Source: Caballeronia sp. Lep1P3 (lineage in GTDB: Bacteria; Pseudomonadota; Gammaproteobacteria; Burkholderiales; Burkholderiaceae). From it: a stretch of 64,000 nucleotides of DNA. The notes under the pieces were generated by a model. That model ran no database searches. It was not told the origin of the DNA and was given only the letters and a program-made list of their open reading frames with translations. Of the stretch, positions 36,413 through 45,790 are shown one piece after another; position 1 is the stretch's first letter; the number at the start of each line of letters is the position of its first letter. The position numbers were made by a program, and so were the translations under genes. Location of the stretch: the NCBI RefSeq assembly GCF_022879595.1, contig NZ_CP084266.1:1240001-1304000 (forward strand), written 5' to 3'.

Positions 36413-38746
36413 TCAATGCTCGAGTTGCCAGCGCAACTGCGGATGCGTCGCGCCCGGCGGCAAGACCCATGTCCCGTTCGCTCCGAAGCTCCACGAAGGG
36501 CCGAAGCTCGACGCCATCGACATCTGCGCAGTTGTCAGACCGTTCTGGGCGGGAATCGGCGTCCCGCCGTCGGCTCCCACTGACACGCCCGACGTTTGCT
36601 TGTCCCAGAAGACATTGCTCGCGACAAAGCCGGAGTTGTATCCAATGAGCCCGCCCGGATATGGCACCAGGGTTTCGCGACCCTTTGCGAACGATTCGCT
36701 CACGCTGCCGTAGTTATCCCCCACGAGACCGCCGCCGCTGAGCCCGCCGCCCGTCCCGGTCGCATACGACTGGGTGATGACGCCGTAGTTCGCGCCAACC
36801 AGCCCACCTCCGCCGGAGTGAGTGCCGCCTCCCGCCGAACCCGTCGCATACGACTGAATGACGTAGCCGTGATTCTCTGCAACCAGCCCGCCAAGCACGC
36901 CCGATGACCCCACTTCCGCCGAACTGCCCGACCGCTCGATGGTGCCGTTGTTGACCGCAACGAGACCGCCGCCCGAGCCAGAAAAGCTATCGCCGGTACT
37001 AACGTTCCCGGATGTATGGACATGGGTTACAAGACCGTCGTTACGGCCCGCGAGGATGCCAGAGGGCGAGAACATCGTTACGACTTCACCCTTTTCGACG
37101 TTCAGGTTACGAACGACGCCTGTCTTGCCGATGACCGCGAAAAGTCCCGCGTAATCGGTCGTTGTACCAACGGACGTGTTATCGGACTCGTACACTTTCA
37201 GATTATTAATCGCGTGGCCCATGCCATCGAACTCGCCGGTAAAGGATGTTCGAGTCGAAAGACCGAGCGCAGTGATGCTCGATCCGGCATCGATATCTCT
37301 GCCGAGGGCATAGACCCCGCCCATGTCGCTCGCCACTTTCAGCAGATCCTGAAACGAGTTCACGAGACGATAAGCGGTGATCTGCGACTTCAATCCACTG
37401 AACGCCGCGGCCTGCCATTCAGGATTACTCGATAATGTCCCCGACAGATATTTTCCATTCATGTCCCGAAGAATAGACACGTTGCCCAGACTCTTCGACC
37501 AGTCGATTGCGCCCTGATTGACGAAGCCCCCTCCATTGCCCGCGCCGGCGGCATCGGCGCGCAAGGTGAGATTGCCCGAGCCGACGTTACTCAGCGTCAC
37601 GTGGGAACCGATGAGGACGCTTCGCCCCGCATCGATCGTGAGCGACGCGTCGCCGCGCCAGGCCAGCGTGGACTGCAGCGCTATGTCGGCAGTCGGGCCG
37701 GTCGTCGTCACGTCGATCGATGTGCCTCGCGACAGGTTCGCTGCCAGCGCGGATGTCGCGGCCGAATTCAACGTGAACTGCGGCGCGGTCAGATTCCAAC
37801 GCTCGGCATCGACGATGACGCCGTTGACATCGAGCGCTTTCGCCTGCATGTCGACCGTGCCGCCGCTGCCGTCCGCATCGCGCGCGTCGATCCGGTCGTG
37901 CGCCGCGACCGATCCTTGCTGCGCGACGAGCCACACGTGTCCGTCGCGCGTGGCCGTCCCCGTCGCGCGAAGTTCGCCGTGCCGTCCGGCCAGCGCGTAC
38001 ACGTTGCCATCCGCCGCTTGCAAGCTGATTTGCGCCGCACGGATAGCGCCCTTGTCGATAACCTTCCCTGCGCTTCCCGCCATCACGAACACCTGCGCGG
38101 TGGTGGTCGAATCCTTGAGCAACAACACGCTCCCCGTCGCGAGTTCGACAGTACCGCGCGGTGCGTCGATCGAACCTGCATTGACGGCGGCGTCGCGCGA
38201 AATAAGGAACACGTCTCCGGTCTGCGAGCCGATCCGCCCGAGATTGATCACGCGGCCCTGCGCGGAGCCTTTGGCGGTCAGCGGGCCGCCCGCCATGAAC
38301 GCATTGCTGTCGATGTCGAGCGCCGACGCGACGAAGCGCCCCCCGGTATCGACGACGCCGCTGCGCCCGATCAGCACGCCCTGCGGATTAATCAAGTAGA
38401 AGCTACCTGTTGCATCGAGCCTGCCGTCTATGACGGAGCGTTGCGCACCGCTCACCCGCCCAAGCGTGGCTCCCGCGCCGTTCTGTATATCCACGCGATT
38501 CCCGTCGCCGATCGAGAAGCTGCGCCAGTCAATGACGGCTCGCGGCGACGACTGGCGTACCTCCAGCGTGTTGCCCATCGGCTGCATCGTCCCGGCGCCG
38601 GCGATGAACTTTCCGCCCTGAGGAAGCGGTCCCGCGCAGTAGCCGTTCGCTCCAATGACGCAAGCGCTCATGCCCAATGCGTATCGCAGAAGAGTCAACG
38701 GCAATAGCTTGTCCGACGCGAAACGGATGGAACGGACGTGCGACAT
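36413..38746 (-). CDS. TpsA-type exoprotein with filamentous-haemagglutinin N-terminal domain and GLUG repeats
   Basis: A 777-residue secreted protein. The first 39 residues are a long signal peptide, and the TPS secretion domain follows (about 40-300). Its marker SFYLINPQGVLIGRSGVVD corresponds to the NPNGI motif, preceded by QNGAGATLGRVSG. The middle is a beta-helix-like Ala/Asp/Gly-rich region. Residues 500-700 carry GLUG-type repeats (GGLVGANYGVITQSYATG, GGLVGDNYGSVSESFAKG). It ends with HPQLRWQLEH, also typical of GLUG exoproteins. Export needs a TpsB outer-membrane pore, and none is encoded in the window. Likely an adhesin or surface protein. Confidence 0.85.
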   Translation of the reverse strand: MSHVRSIRFASDKLLPLTLLRYALGMSACVIGANGYCAGPLPQGGKFIAGAGTMQPMGNTLEVRQSSPRAVIDWRSFSIGDGNRVDIQNGAGATLGRVSGAQRSVIDGRLDATGSFYLINPQGVLIGRSGVVDTGGRFVASALDIDSNAFMAGGPLTAKGSAQGRVINLGRIGSQTGDVFLISRDAAVNAGSIDAPRGTVELATGSVLLLKDSTTTAQVFVMAGSAGKVIDKGAIRAAQISLQAADGNVYALAGRHGELRATGTATRDGHVWLVAQQGSVAAHDRIDARDADGSGGTVDMQAKALDVNGVIVDAERWNLTAPQFTLNSAATSALAANLSRGTSIDVTTTGPTADIALQSTLAWRGDASLTIDAGRSVLIGSHVTLSNVGSGNLTLRADAAGAGNGGGFVNQGAIDWSKSLGNVSILRDMNGKYLSGTLSSNPEWQAAAFSGLKSQITAYRLVNSFQDLLKVASDMGGVYALGRDIDAGSSITALGLSTRTSFTGEFDGMGHAINNLKVYESDNTSVGTTTDYAGLFAVIGKTGVVRNLNVEKGEVVTMFSPSGILAGRNDGLVTHVHTSGNVSTGDSFSGSGGGLVAVNNGTIERSGSSAEVGSSGVLGGLVAENHGYVIQSYATGSAGGGTHSGGGGLVGANYGVITQSYATGTGGGLSGGGLVGDNYGSVSESFAKGRETLVPYPGGLIGYNSGFVASNVFWDKQTSGVSVGADGGTPIPAQNGLTTAQMSMASSFGPSWSFGANGTWVLPPGATHPQLRWQLEH

Positions 38747-39139
38747 TTCCAGCTCCTCAAGATGTGCGAACTAATCGATCGATCGGTTAAAACCGGCAAA
38801 GAATCAATGCCTTCTCGATCTGCAGTACCAATGATTCGCATGCAAGCTTTATTGAAGAGTACGTTGTCTCATTGCGCAAGATTAATCGCGGCACGGTCGA
38901 ACACCGGAAGTTCGTCTACTGGCATGGGTTCTGCAATCGCGCGAAGCAGGCCGCTCTGCGGGCGACTATCTCGTCAATCGGCTAGAGAAAGAACGCGATC
39001 GACTCATTAGCCATAACGATGTTTGCGGGCGTGAAAACGATTTTGCAAGAGCCGCGGACGCTAAGGAAACTCTGCGTAACCCTGTCATGGCATCGATTAG
39101 GAATGCTACTATTGACGTTACAGACATGGAGGCATTGTG
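38747..39139. other. Intergenic region between the TpsA-type gene and the IS transposase
   Basis: About 390 bases. The left part should hold the promoter of the TpsA-type gene (minus). From about 39065 it belongs to the IS element. Frames open here show no family resemblance. Base composition is visibly less GC-rich than the surroundings. Confidence 0.4.
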
Positions 39140-40147
39140 ATGACGCAACTTCATCTCGGTTTGAACCTTTCGACCAAGCGAACGCGTAAGCGGGAGTTTT
39201 TGGACGAGATGAGACGAGTGGTGCCATGGTCAAGATTGATCGAGTTGATCGAGCCGCACTATCCAAAGGGCAAAGCCGGACGTCCTCCTTTTCCAATCGC
39301 GACGATGTTGCATATTCACTTCCTGCAACAATGGTTTAGTCTGTCGGATCCAGCGATGGAAGAGGCCCTCTACGATGTGCCGCTGTATCGGGAGTTCGCG
39401 GGTCTCGACGGCGCGATGACCCGCCTCCCGGATGAAACGACCATCCTGCGGTTTAGGCACCTGCTCGAAGCACATGGGATCGCTGCGCAAATCCTGGCGG
39501 TGGTCAATGAGATATTGCGCGACAAGGGATTGATGCTCAAGGCGGGATCGGCCGTCGATGCCACGTTGGTCGCGGCGCCCAGCTCGACCAAGAACGGCTC
39601 GGGCACACGCGATCCCGAGATGCAGTCGACTCAGAAAGGCCGCAACTGGTACTTCGGCATGAAAGCCCACGTGGGCGTGGACGCAGAATCAGGCTTGGTT
39701 CACACGGTCATCGGCACGGCAGCTAACGTGCACGACATCAATGTGGCACATGCGTTGTTGCACGGGGAGGAGACGAGTGTTTATGCCGACGCCGCATACC
39801 AGGGCATCGAAAAGCGTGAGCAAGCGGGTTCGGCCCGATGGCACGTTGCAATGCGGCCCAGCAAGCGCAGGAAACTGAATCTAGACGACCCTGTCGACGC
39901 GATATACGACAAGATTGAAAGGCTGAAGGCTGGTATTCGGGCGAAGGTTGAGCATCCTTTCCGAATACTCAAACGACAATTTGGCTACACGAAGACGCGA
40001 TACCGGGGGCTGGCGAAGAATACCGCTCAAATCACTACGTTGTTTGCGTTGGGCAATCTATGGATGATGCGCAACGCGCTACGCCACTCGTAGAGAGGCC
40101 GCCAGATGAACGTGGCCTTCATGTCCTTGCTAAAAGTCACAACCTCT
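39065..40147 (+). mobile_element. IS5-family insertion sequence (approximate ends)
   Basis: About 1.08 kb around one transposase gene. TAA flanks both proposed ends (39062-39064 and 40148-40150), in keeping with the short YTAR/TA-type targets of IS5-subgroup elements. The left end (GGAAACTCTGCGTAACCCTG) resembles IS5-subgroup termini. The right terminus matches it poorly by eye, so the boundaries are tentative. Confidence 0.45.
39140..40093 (+). CDS. IS5-family transposase, IS5 subgroup
   Basis: A 317-residue DDE transposase. ATG 39140 has GGAGG seven bases upstream. The N-terminal InsH-type domain contains GRPPFPIATMLHIHFLQQWF and DETTILRFRHLLE. The catalytic parts are SAVDATLVAAPSSTKN (first D), SVYADAAYQGIEKR (second D), and the E region VEHPFRILKRQFGYTKTRYRGL. 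The frame is intact, so it could be mobile. It is unrelated in detail to the 508-residue transposase at 6.7 kb. It sits between the TpsA-type gene and the hopanoid operon. Confidence 0.92.
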   Translation: MTQLHLGLNLSTKRTRKREFLDEMRRVVPWSRLIELIEPHYPKGKAGRPPFPIATMLHIHFLQQWFSLSDPAMEEALYDVPLYREFAGLDGAMTRLPDETTILRFRHLLEAHGIAAQILAVVNEILRDKGLMLKAGSAVDATLVAAPSSTKNGSGTRDPEMQSTQKGRNWYFGMKAHVGVDAESGLVHTVIGTAANVHDINVAHALLHGEETSVYADAAYQGIEKREQAGSARWHVAMRPSKRRKLNLDDPVDAIYDKIERLKAGIRAKVEHPFRILKRQFGYTKTRYRGLAKNTAQITTLFALGNLWMMRNALRHS

Positions 40148-40728
40148 TAACCGCATCGACGTGGTGACCTAATTCAGCAATCGACAGGCTTGCGCGAGGG
40201 AAAGTGGAGCTCCAACGCATACTGTTTACAACGAGTCTTCGTCCACGCCTGTCGCATGCGCCTCGAAACGCATTGTGCAGACGCTCCCTAACGCTTTTGC
40301 AAAGAGACTGAGTGTTTTCACGGCGTATGCGTCGAAGTGCTCCGACGAGTCCCAAAGAGAATCTGGCATTCGCTTGACCGCTTCATCGGGTGCAAGAAAG
40401 GCTTATTGCGGAAGTAGATTGAATCTATCCGCCGGCGCCGTTATCAGTCGCGGCGCGCCACAGATCGAGCGAAGAAGATACGTTGTTACCGCTGCGTTCG
40501 CCTTGGCGAAAGCATTTTCGTTGCATGCGATGCGGCCCGTTTTGACCGTCGCGCGGGTTTTGCTGGATCAGCGCCGGTCGCGCCCGCAGCCGGTCTCGGC
40601 CATTTTTCAAAAGTGCTTCGTTTCGCCGGAGTCGGGTCTTTTCGCGCACCGTGTCCAGCGTCCATATGCCGCCCCGCTCTATCCGTCGAAGCGTTTTCCC
40701 AGACGCTACCGAAAGACCACGCGCGAAA
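40094..40728. other. Gene-poor stretch between the IS5 transposase and hpnG
   Basis: About 635 bases. The first 50 or so are the right end of the IS. The rest shows only arginine-rich or shadow frames, no RNA gene that I recognise and no strong terminator for hpnG. It may be debris left by insertions. Confidence 0.4.
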
Positions 40729-41460
40729 TCAGCCGAAAGACAAAGCCCGCGCCTTCTCCAGCGCGTGACGCGCCTGAACAAGCGTCGCGCGGGCGGCGCG
40801 GGCATCGCCGGCGAGGCGCAACAATGCGCCGATCTGCGACGGCTGCCGCGCGAGTTCCCGCAGAATCGGGCCGATGGCCGTGGTGCCGTCGTCGCGCAAG
40901 CCGGCTGTCGCGGCGGGCGGCAGCGTGCGCCACGCCGGATCGACGACCGCGCGGCACACCGCGAACGGCAGGCCGCGCGCCGTCGCGATGGCGCCCGCGA
41001 TGTGCGATTCCATATCGACGGCGAGCGCGCCCGTCGACGAATGCAGCGAACGCTTGTCGGCCTCGCTCATGACCGGCGCGCCGACGCTCGCGAGCGTCCC
41101 GCGCCGAAGCTGTCGCGCCACCGGCGTGCCGGCGAGCGCATCGACGATGCGCGCGGACCACGCGGCGTCGGTTGCGAAGGTGCCGAGCGGACCGGACACG
41201 CTCTGCGCCACGATCAGCGCGCCCGGTTCGAGATCCGGCGCAAGCCCGCCCGCCGTCCCGAAGCTGACGATCCCCGCGCAGCCTCGCGCGATGGCGTCCG
41301 AGAGCGCGCGCTCGAGCCAGTCGGCGCGCGCGGCGAAAACGACATCGACGCCGCGTCCGCGCGCGATCTTCGCCTCGAACGCCATGCCCGTCACCGCGAT
41401 CACGGGCGCGCCGCCCGAAGCGCGAGACAAGGCGGCGGCGCGTGCGTCGGGCGGGTTCAC
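40729..41460 (-). CDS. hpnG: Hopanoid-associated nucleosidase HpnG (adenosylhopane nucleosidase)
   Basis: A 243-residue enzyme of the nucleoside phosphorylase/nucleosidase superfamily. HpnG removes adenine from adenosylhopane to give ribosylhopane. Visible features are PVIAVTGMAFEAKIARG at the N-terminus, GIVSFGTAGGLAPDLEPGALIVAQSV (the phosphorylase GxxGG-type loop) and ALAVDMESHIAGAIATARGLPFAVCRAVVDP (base/ribose-binding ME motif). It probably starts with GTG 41460, overlapping the shc stop by four bases (GTGA). It is the last gene of the hpnDEFG operon and works after HpnH, which is encoded 16 kb away. Confidence 0.9.
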   Translation of the reverse strand: MNPPDARAAALSRASGGAPVIAVTGMAFEAKIARGRGVDVVFAARADWLERALSDAIARGCAGIVSFGTAGGLAPDLEPGALIVAQSVSGPLGTFATDAAWSARIVDALAGTPVARQLRRGTLASVGAPVMSEADKRSLHSSTGALAVDMESHIAGAIATARGLPFAVCRAVVDPAWRTLPPAATAGLRDDGTTAIGPILRELARQPSQIGALLRLAGDARAARATLVQARHALEKARALSFG

Positions 41461-43436
41461 ACGCCCACCGTCACGCGCGTTTGCCCTTCGCGCGTCAGAT
41501 TGCGGTAGCGCGCGAGCGCCCACAGCGGGAAAAACTTGCGATAGCCGTGGTATCGCAGATAAAAGACGCGCGGAAAGCCGGTCGCCGTGAAGCGCGTTTC
41601 GTCCCACAGGCCGTGCGCCTCTTGCGTGCGAACGAGATAGTCGACGCCCCGCGCGACCGACGGATGCTCGACGAGCCCCGCCGCCATCAGCCCGAGCAGC
41701 GCCCACGCTGTCTGCGATGCGGTGCTCGGCGCCTGTTCGTAGCCGCGGTAATCGAGCTTGTAGCTTTCGCCGCCTTCGCCCCAGCCGCCGTCCGCATTCT
41801 GAATGCCGATCAGCCAGTCCGCACCGCGCTTCATGCGCGAATCGGACGGCTCGACGCCCGCCGCGTTCAGCGCGCACAGCGCCGACCACGTGCCATAGAC
41901 GTAATTCAGTCCCCAGCGGCCGTACCAGCTTCCATCGCGCTCCTGTCCCCTCACGATGTAGTCGAACGCGCGGCGTGCCGGCTCGCTGTTCGCGGGCGTT
42001 TCGCCGAGCTGCGCGAGCATCGAGAGGCAGCGCGCGGATACATCGACGGTCGGCGGATCGAGCAGCGCGCCGTGATCCGAGAACGGAATGTTGTTCAGAT
42101 AGAACTGCGTGTTCTCAGGCTCGAACGCGCCCCAGCCGCCGTCGCTGCTCTGCATGCCGACGACCCATTCGCGCGCGCGCGAAATCGCTTCGTCGAACAT
42201 CGCCGTGCCGTTCTCGCGCCCGGCGCGGTCCATCGCCATTGCGACGACCGCGGTGTCGTCGACATCGGGGTAATGCGGGTTCGCGAACTGGAACGCCCAG
42301 CCGCCCGGACGCACGTTCGGCCGGCGCGAAACCCAGTCGCCGCGCACATTGAGAATCTGTAGCGGACGCAGCCATTCCAGCCCGCGCGCGACCGCCGCGC
42401 GCGCCTTCGGCATGCCGGTTTCGAGCAGCGCGTGCGACGCGAGCGACGTATCCCACACTGGCGAAAGACACGGCTGGCAGTACGCTTCGCCGTCCTCGGC
42501 TTCGTCGATGACCAGCAGCTTGTCGATCGACTTGCGGGCGATCGCGCGGTTCGGATGCTCCGGCGGATAGCCGAGCACGTCGTACATCATCACGGAGTTT
42601 GCCATCGCCGGGAAAATGGCGCCGAGGCCGTCTTCGCCGTTCAGACGCTCGTCGACGAAGCGCACCGCTTCATCGATCGCGCGTTCGCGGCCGGCTTTGG
42701 GAAACAGCGGATCGGCCACGCGAAGCACCGAATCGACCACGCGGAAAAAAGTGAACCAGCCGCGTCCCTGGTGCCCCGCGCGCTCGGGCATGCCCGTATT
42801 CACGGGCGGATTGCGGAACACTTCGTCGATCCGCACGCCGCGCGGGTTGCGCGCCTTCGGGCGCTTCGCGTTGAGCACGAGCAGCGGCACGATCACCGTG
42901 CGCGCCCAGTACGACACCTTCGACAAGTGGAACGGGAACCACATCGGAAGGCGCATGATTTCGACGGGCATCATCGGCACGGCGCGCCACGACACCACGC
43001 CGAAAAGCGCGAGCAAAATGCGCGTGAATACGTTCACCTTTTCCGCGCCGCCTGCGGCCAGAATCGCGCGGCGGGCGCGCTGCATGTGCTCGGCGTCGGG
43101 GGAATCGCCGATCATCTTCAGCGCGAAATACGCCTTCACCGTGGCGGACACGTCCATCGCGCCATCGGTGAAGAGCGGCCAGCCGCCGTCCGCGCGCTGG
43201 ATGCGGCGCAGATAGCGGCCGATTTTCGCTTCGAGCGTGTCGTCGGCGGTTTCGCCGAGATAGTGGACGAGCAGCACGTATTCGGCCGGAATCGTTGCGT
43301 CGGCCTCGAGTTCGTAGAGCCAGTAGCCTTCGGGATGCTGCGCCGCGAGCAGCGCGTCGGTGGCTTCGGCGACGGCGTGGTCCAGCGCGGCATGCGACAC
43401 CGCAGCGCCCACGGCCGACAGGGATAAATCGTTCAT
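41457..43436 (-). CDS. shc: Squalene-hopene cyclase
   Basis: A 659-residue monotopic membrane enzyme (HpnF) that cyclises squalene to hopene and hopanol. The catalytic acid motif DVDD lies at residues 391-394 (NPHYPDVDDTAVVAM). Several QW repeats are visible, such as QRADGGWPLFTDG, QSSDGGWGAFE, QERDGSWYGRWG, QNADGGWGEGG and QEAHGLWDE. Length matches the family (630-680). The start at 43436 overlaps the hpnE stop by one base (TGATG), and its stop overlaps the hpnG start, so translation is coupled along the operon. Confidence 0.97.
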   Translation of the reverse strand: MNDLSLSAVGAAVSHAALDHAVAEATDALLAAQHPEGYWLYELEADATIPAEYVLLVHYLGETADDTLEAKIGRYLRRIQRADGGWPLFTDGAMDVSATVKAYFALKMIGDSPDAEHMQRARRAILAAGGAEKVNVFTRILLALFGVVSWRAVPMMPVEIMRLPMWFPFHLSKVSYWARTVIVPLLVLNAKRPKARNPRGVRIDEVFRNPPVNTGMPERAGHQGRGWFTFFRVVDSVLRVADPLFPKAGRERAIDEAVRFVDERLNGEDGLGAIFPAMANSVMMYDVLGYPPEHPNRAIARKSIDKLLVIDEAEDGEAYCQPCLSPVWDTSLASHALLETGMPKARAAVARGLEWLRPLQILNVRGDWVSRRPNVRPGGWAFQFANPHYPDVDDTAVVAMAMDRAGRENGTAMFDEAISRAREWVVGMQSSDGGWGAFEPENTQFYLNNIPFSDHGALLDPPTVDVSARCLSMLAQLGETPANSEPARRAFDYIVRGQERDGSWYGRWGLNYVYGTWSALCALNAAGVEPSDSRMKRGADWLIGIQNADGGWGEGGESYKLDYRGYEQAPSTASQTAWALLGLMAAGLVEHPSVARGVDYLVRTQEAHGLWDETRFTATGFPRVFYLRYHGYRKFFPLWALARYRNLTREGQTRVTVGV

Positions 43437-44728
43437 CAGCGTTCCATCGATGGGTTCAACAGCAGATCCACGGCCTTCTGGCCGGAGCGGATCGCGCCTT
43501 CGATCGTCGCGGGCAGGCCGGTCGCCGTCCAGTCTCCCGCGAGCGTGAAATTGGGCCAGCGCGTGCGCGTGGCGCAGCGCTGTCCTTCCTGCGACGGCAC
43601 CGCCGCGAACGTGGCGCGCGGCTCCACGACGACTTGCCACGGCGGCATCGGCACAGTCGGCATGCGCGCGGCTTTCGCGACTTCCGGCCACACCGACGCG
43701 GCGATCTCGTCGTGCGGCGTCGCGAGCAGTCGGTCCGCGCCCGCGACAGTCGCGGTGAGCCGGTCGTCGGTCGCCGTGAGGCAGTCGGCGACGCCGTTCG
43801 CGAAGAACGTCAGCCGCCCCGAGGCCGATGCAATCGGCGCAATCGGCACATCGACGGCGAAGTGCACGGTCACGCTCGCGCGGAATTCGTCCGGCGCGGC
43901 AACGCCCGGCACGAGCGCGCGAGCGGCGTCGGGCGGCACGGCGAGCACGACGCCATCGCCCGCGCCTACCGCAATGGGCTCGCTCGCGTTCTCGAAAGCC
44001 AGCGAGCTTACCCGTTCCTTCGAATCCGTGCCCGAATAGCCGATGCCCGCCACGCGCGCGCCCAGCCGGATATCCGCGCCGCCGTATTGCAAGAGCCGCA
44101 GCGCCGGTTCGACGAACGCGTGCGCCAAACCGTTTCGCGCGACGAGCGGCCGGCACGCCTGCCCGCCCGCCGCCACCGTTTCGCGCAACAGGTTTGCGGC
44201 GAGCGTGGCGCTCGCCTCGGCGGGATCGGCGTTGAGCATCGCGCGCAGGAGCGGCCGCGCGAGCCGGTCCCACACGCGGCCCCGCGCGCGCATCGATTCG
44301 CCGATGGTGCGCCCCGGCTTCGCGAAGAAGAGCGGCAGCATCGGCAGATAATCGGAGGGCTGCGTGGCGGGCACGCGCGCGTCGGCGTCGAAAAGCCAGC
44401 GCGGGAGGCGCCCCGGCGACATGCGGATGGTCCACGCCTGCCCGCTCGCGATATCGAGAAACGGATACTCCGGCTGCGTCGGGCCGACGAGCGCGTCGGC
44501 GGAACCGATCGCGCGCAGATAGGCGAGCGTCGCGTGATACCCCGAAAGCAGCAGATGGCCGCCGTTGTCGATGGTCACGCCGAGCTTTGCATCGAAATAC
44601 GAGCGGCAACGGCCGCCCGCGTGAGGCGCTGCCTCGTGCAGCACGACGCGCGCGCCGCGCCGTTGCGCTTCCACCGCGGCGGCGAGTCCGGCCAGGCCGG
44701 CGCCGACGACGTGAACCAGCCGGGACAT
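43436..44728 (-). CDS. hpnE: Squalene-associated FAD-dependent desaturase HpnE (hydroxysqualene dehydroxylase)
   Basis: A 430-residue flavoprotein of the amine-oxidase/phytoene-desaturase superfamily that converts hydroxysqualene to squalene in the HpnCDE route. The N-terminal FAD motif VHVVGAGLAGLAAAVEAQRRG spans residues 5-25, with GGRCRSYFD following. The C-terminal end has NFTLAGDWTATGLPATIEGAIRSGQKA, the FAD-binding end of the family. It shares one base with hpnD upstream and one with shc downstream (both TGATG), indicating re-initiation coupling. Confidence 0.92.
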   Translation of the reverse strand: MSRLVHVVGAGLAGLAAAVEAQRRGARVVLHEAAPHAGGRCRSYFDAKLGVTIDNGGHLLLSGYHATLAYLRAIGSADALVGPTQPEYPFLDIASGQAWTIRMSPGRLPRWLFDADARVPATQPSDYLPMLPLFFAKPGRTIGESMRARGRVWDRLARPLLRAMLNADPAEASATLAANLLRETVAAGGQACRPLVARNGLAHAFVEPALRLLQYGGADIRLGARVAGIGYSGTDSKERVSSLAFENASEPIAVGAGDGVVLAVPPDAARALVPGVAAPDEFRASVTVHFAVDVPIAPIASASGRLTFFANGVADCLTATDDRLTATVAGADRLLATPHDEIAASVWPEVAKAARMPTVPMPPWQVVVEPRATFAAVPSQEGQRCATRTRWPNFTLAGDWTATGLPATIEGAIRSGQKAVDLLLNPSMER

Positions 44729-45576
44729 CAGAAGAGGTTGCGCGCCACGATCCACAGCAGACGCGCACGCGGCGTGCGCACGCGCGTGCGCGGCAGGTCG
44801 AAGCCGCGTTTCAGGTTGGCGTCGAGCACCGCGCGATACGCCGCCGACATGATGCGCGGCGCGCGCACCTCGTGGCGCGGCGAAGCGGCCATGATCGCGT
44901 CGGATTGCGCGTAGTGGCCCTTCGCGCGCTCGGCGAGCACGGCGCACACGCGCGGCAGCCGCGCATCGCCGGCGATGCTCGCCGGATCGCTCGTGGAAAT
45001 GCCCTCGCGCGCGAGCAGTTCGCGCGGCAGATACACGCGGCCGATGGCGGCGTCTTCGTCGATATCGCGCAGGATGTTGGTCAGTTGCAGCGCGCGGCCG
45101 AGATGATGCGCGAGGCGCCGGCCGGCGTCCTCCTGCATCCCGAAGATTCTCACCGACAGCCGCCCGACCGCGCTCGCCACGCGGTCGCAATAAAGGTCGA
45201 GCGTGGCTTCGTCGGGCGCGACGATGTCGCCGGCGGCGTCCATCGCCATGCCGTCGATCACCGCGTGGAAGTCGTCGCGGGAAAGCTGGAAGGCGTGAAT
45301 GTGACGCGTGAGCGCTTCGAGCGAGCGCTTCGGCGCGCCGCGATAGCAGGCGTCGATGTCCTCGCGCCAGCGGTCGAGCGCGAGCGCGCGTTCGCGGCGC
45401 GGCAGTGCGCCTTCGTCGGCGATGTCGTCGACGGCGCGGCAGAAAGCGTAGATCTGATACATCGCGTCGCGCTGCGCAGCCGGCAGGATACGCATCGCGA
45501 GATAAAACGAACTTCCCGACGATGCCTTCGCGGCGTCGGTGGTGGATTCGTCGGCGATGATGTTGGAAACGGCCAA
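44728..45576 (-). CDS. hpnD: Presqualene diphosphate synthase HpnD
   Basis: A 282-residue squalene/phytoene-synthase-type enzyme joining two farnesyl diphosphates to presqualene diphosphate. The two Asp-rich metal sites are FCRAVDDIADE (D50, D51, D54) and QLTNILRDIDEDA near residue 170. YLAMRILPAAQRDAMYQIY is the family's first helix. I choose TTG 45576 because GCGGAG precedes it and AVSNIIADE matches family starts; an ATG at 45645 would add 23 residues. It is the first gene of hpnD-hpnE-shc-hpnG. The usual partner hpnC is not upstream. Confidence 0.92.
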   Translation of the reverse strand: MAVSNIIADESTTDAAKASSGSSFYLAMRILPAAQRDAMYQIYAFCRAVDDIADEGALPRRERALALDRWREDIDACYRGAPKRSLEALTRHIHAFQLSRDDFHAVIDGMAMDAAGDIVAPDEATLDLYCDRVASAVGRLSVRIFGMQEDAGRRLAHHLGRALQLTNILRDIDEDAAIGRVYLPRELLAREGISTSDPASIAGDARLPRVCAVLAERAKGHYAQSDAIMAASPRHEVRAPRIMSAAYRAVLDANLKRGFDLPRTRVRTPRARLLWIVARNLF

Positions 45577-45690
45577 GACGGACTCCGCTGTGGCGCCCCC
45601 AAGGGCAATTAAGAGATCGGGCGCCGGTTCCGGCGATCGTGGCAAGCGCGCGGAACGACGTGGCGCTGCAATGGAATGATCGAAGGAGAA

Positions 45691-45708
45691 AGCCGGCGCG
45701 CGCCGGCT
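45691..45708 (-). terminator. Hairpin between the diguanylate cyclase and hpnD genes
   Basis: A perfect 18-bp self-complementary sequence (AGCCGGCG, CG, CGCCGGCT) about 80 bases past the cyclase stop. On the minus strand it is followed by TTTCTCC, a weak U-run, so it probably ends the upstream signalling transcript before the hopanoid operon. Confidence 0.5.
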
Positions 45709-45790
45709 GCACTACAACGCTGCAAAGGGAGCCGGAAGCGCCTGAGAGTATACCAATGAATCGCGGCGGTTGCGGCTGGCGCCGCCGCCT

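Noticed and set aside
40275..41072. Plus-strand frame over the gap before hpnG
   Set aside because: It runs into the hpnG gene on the opposite strand, and its residues look random.
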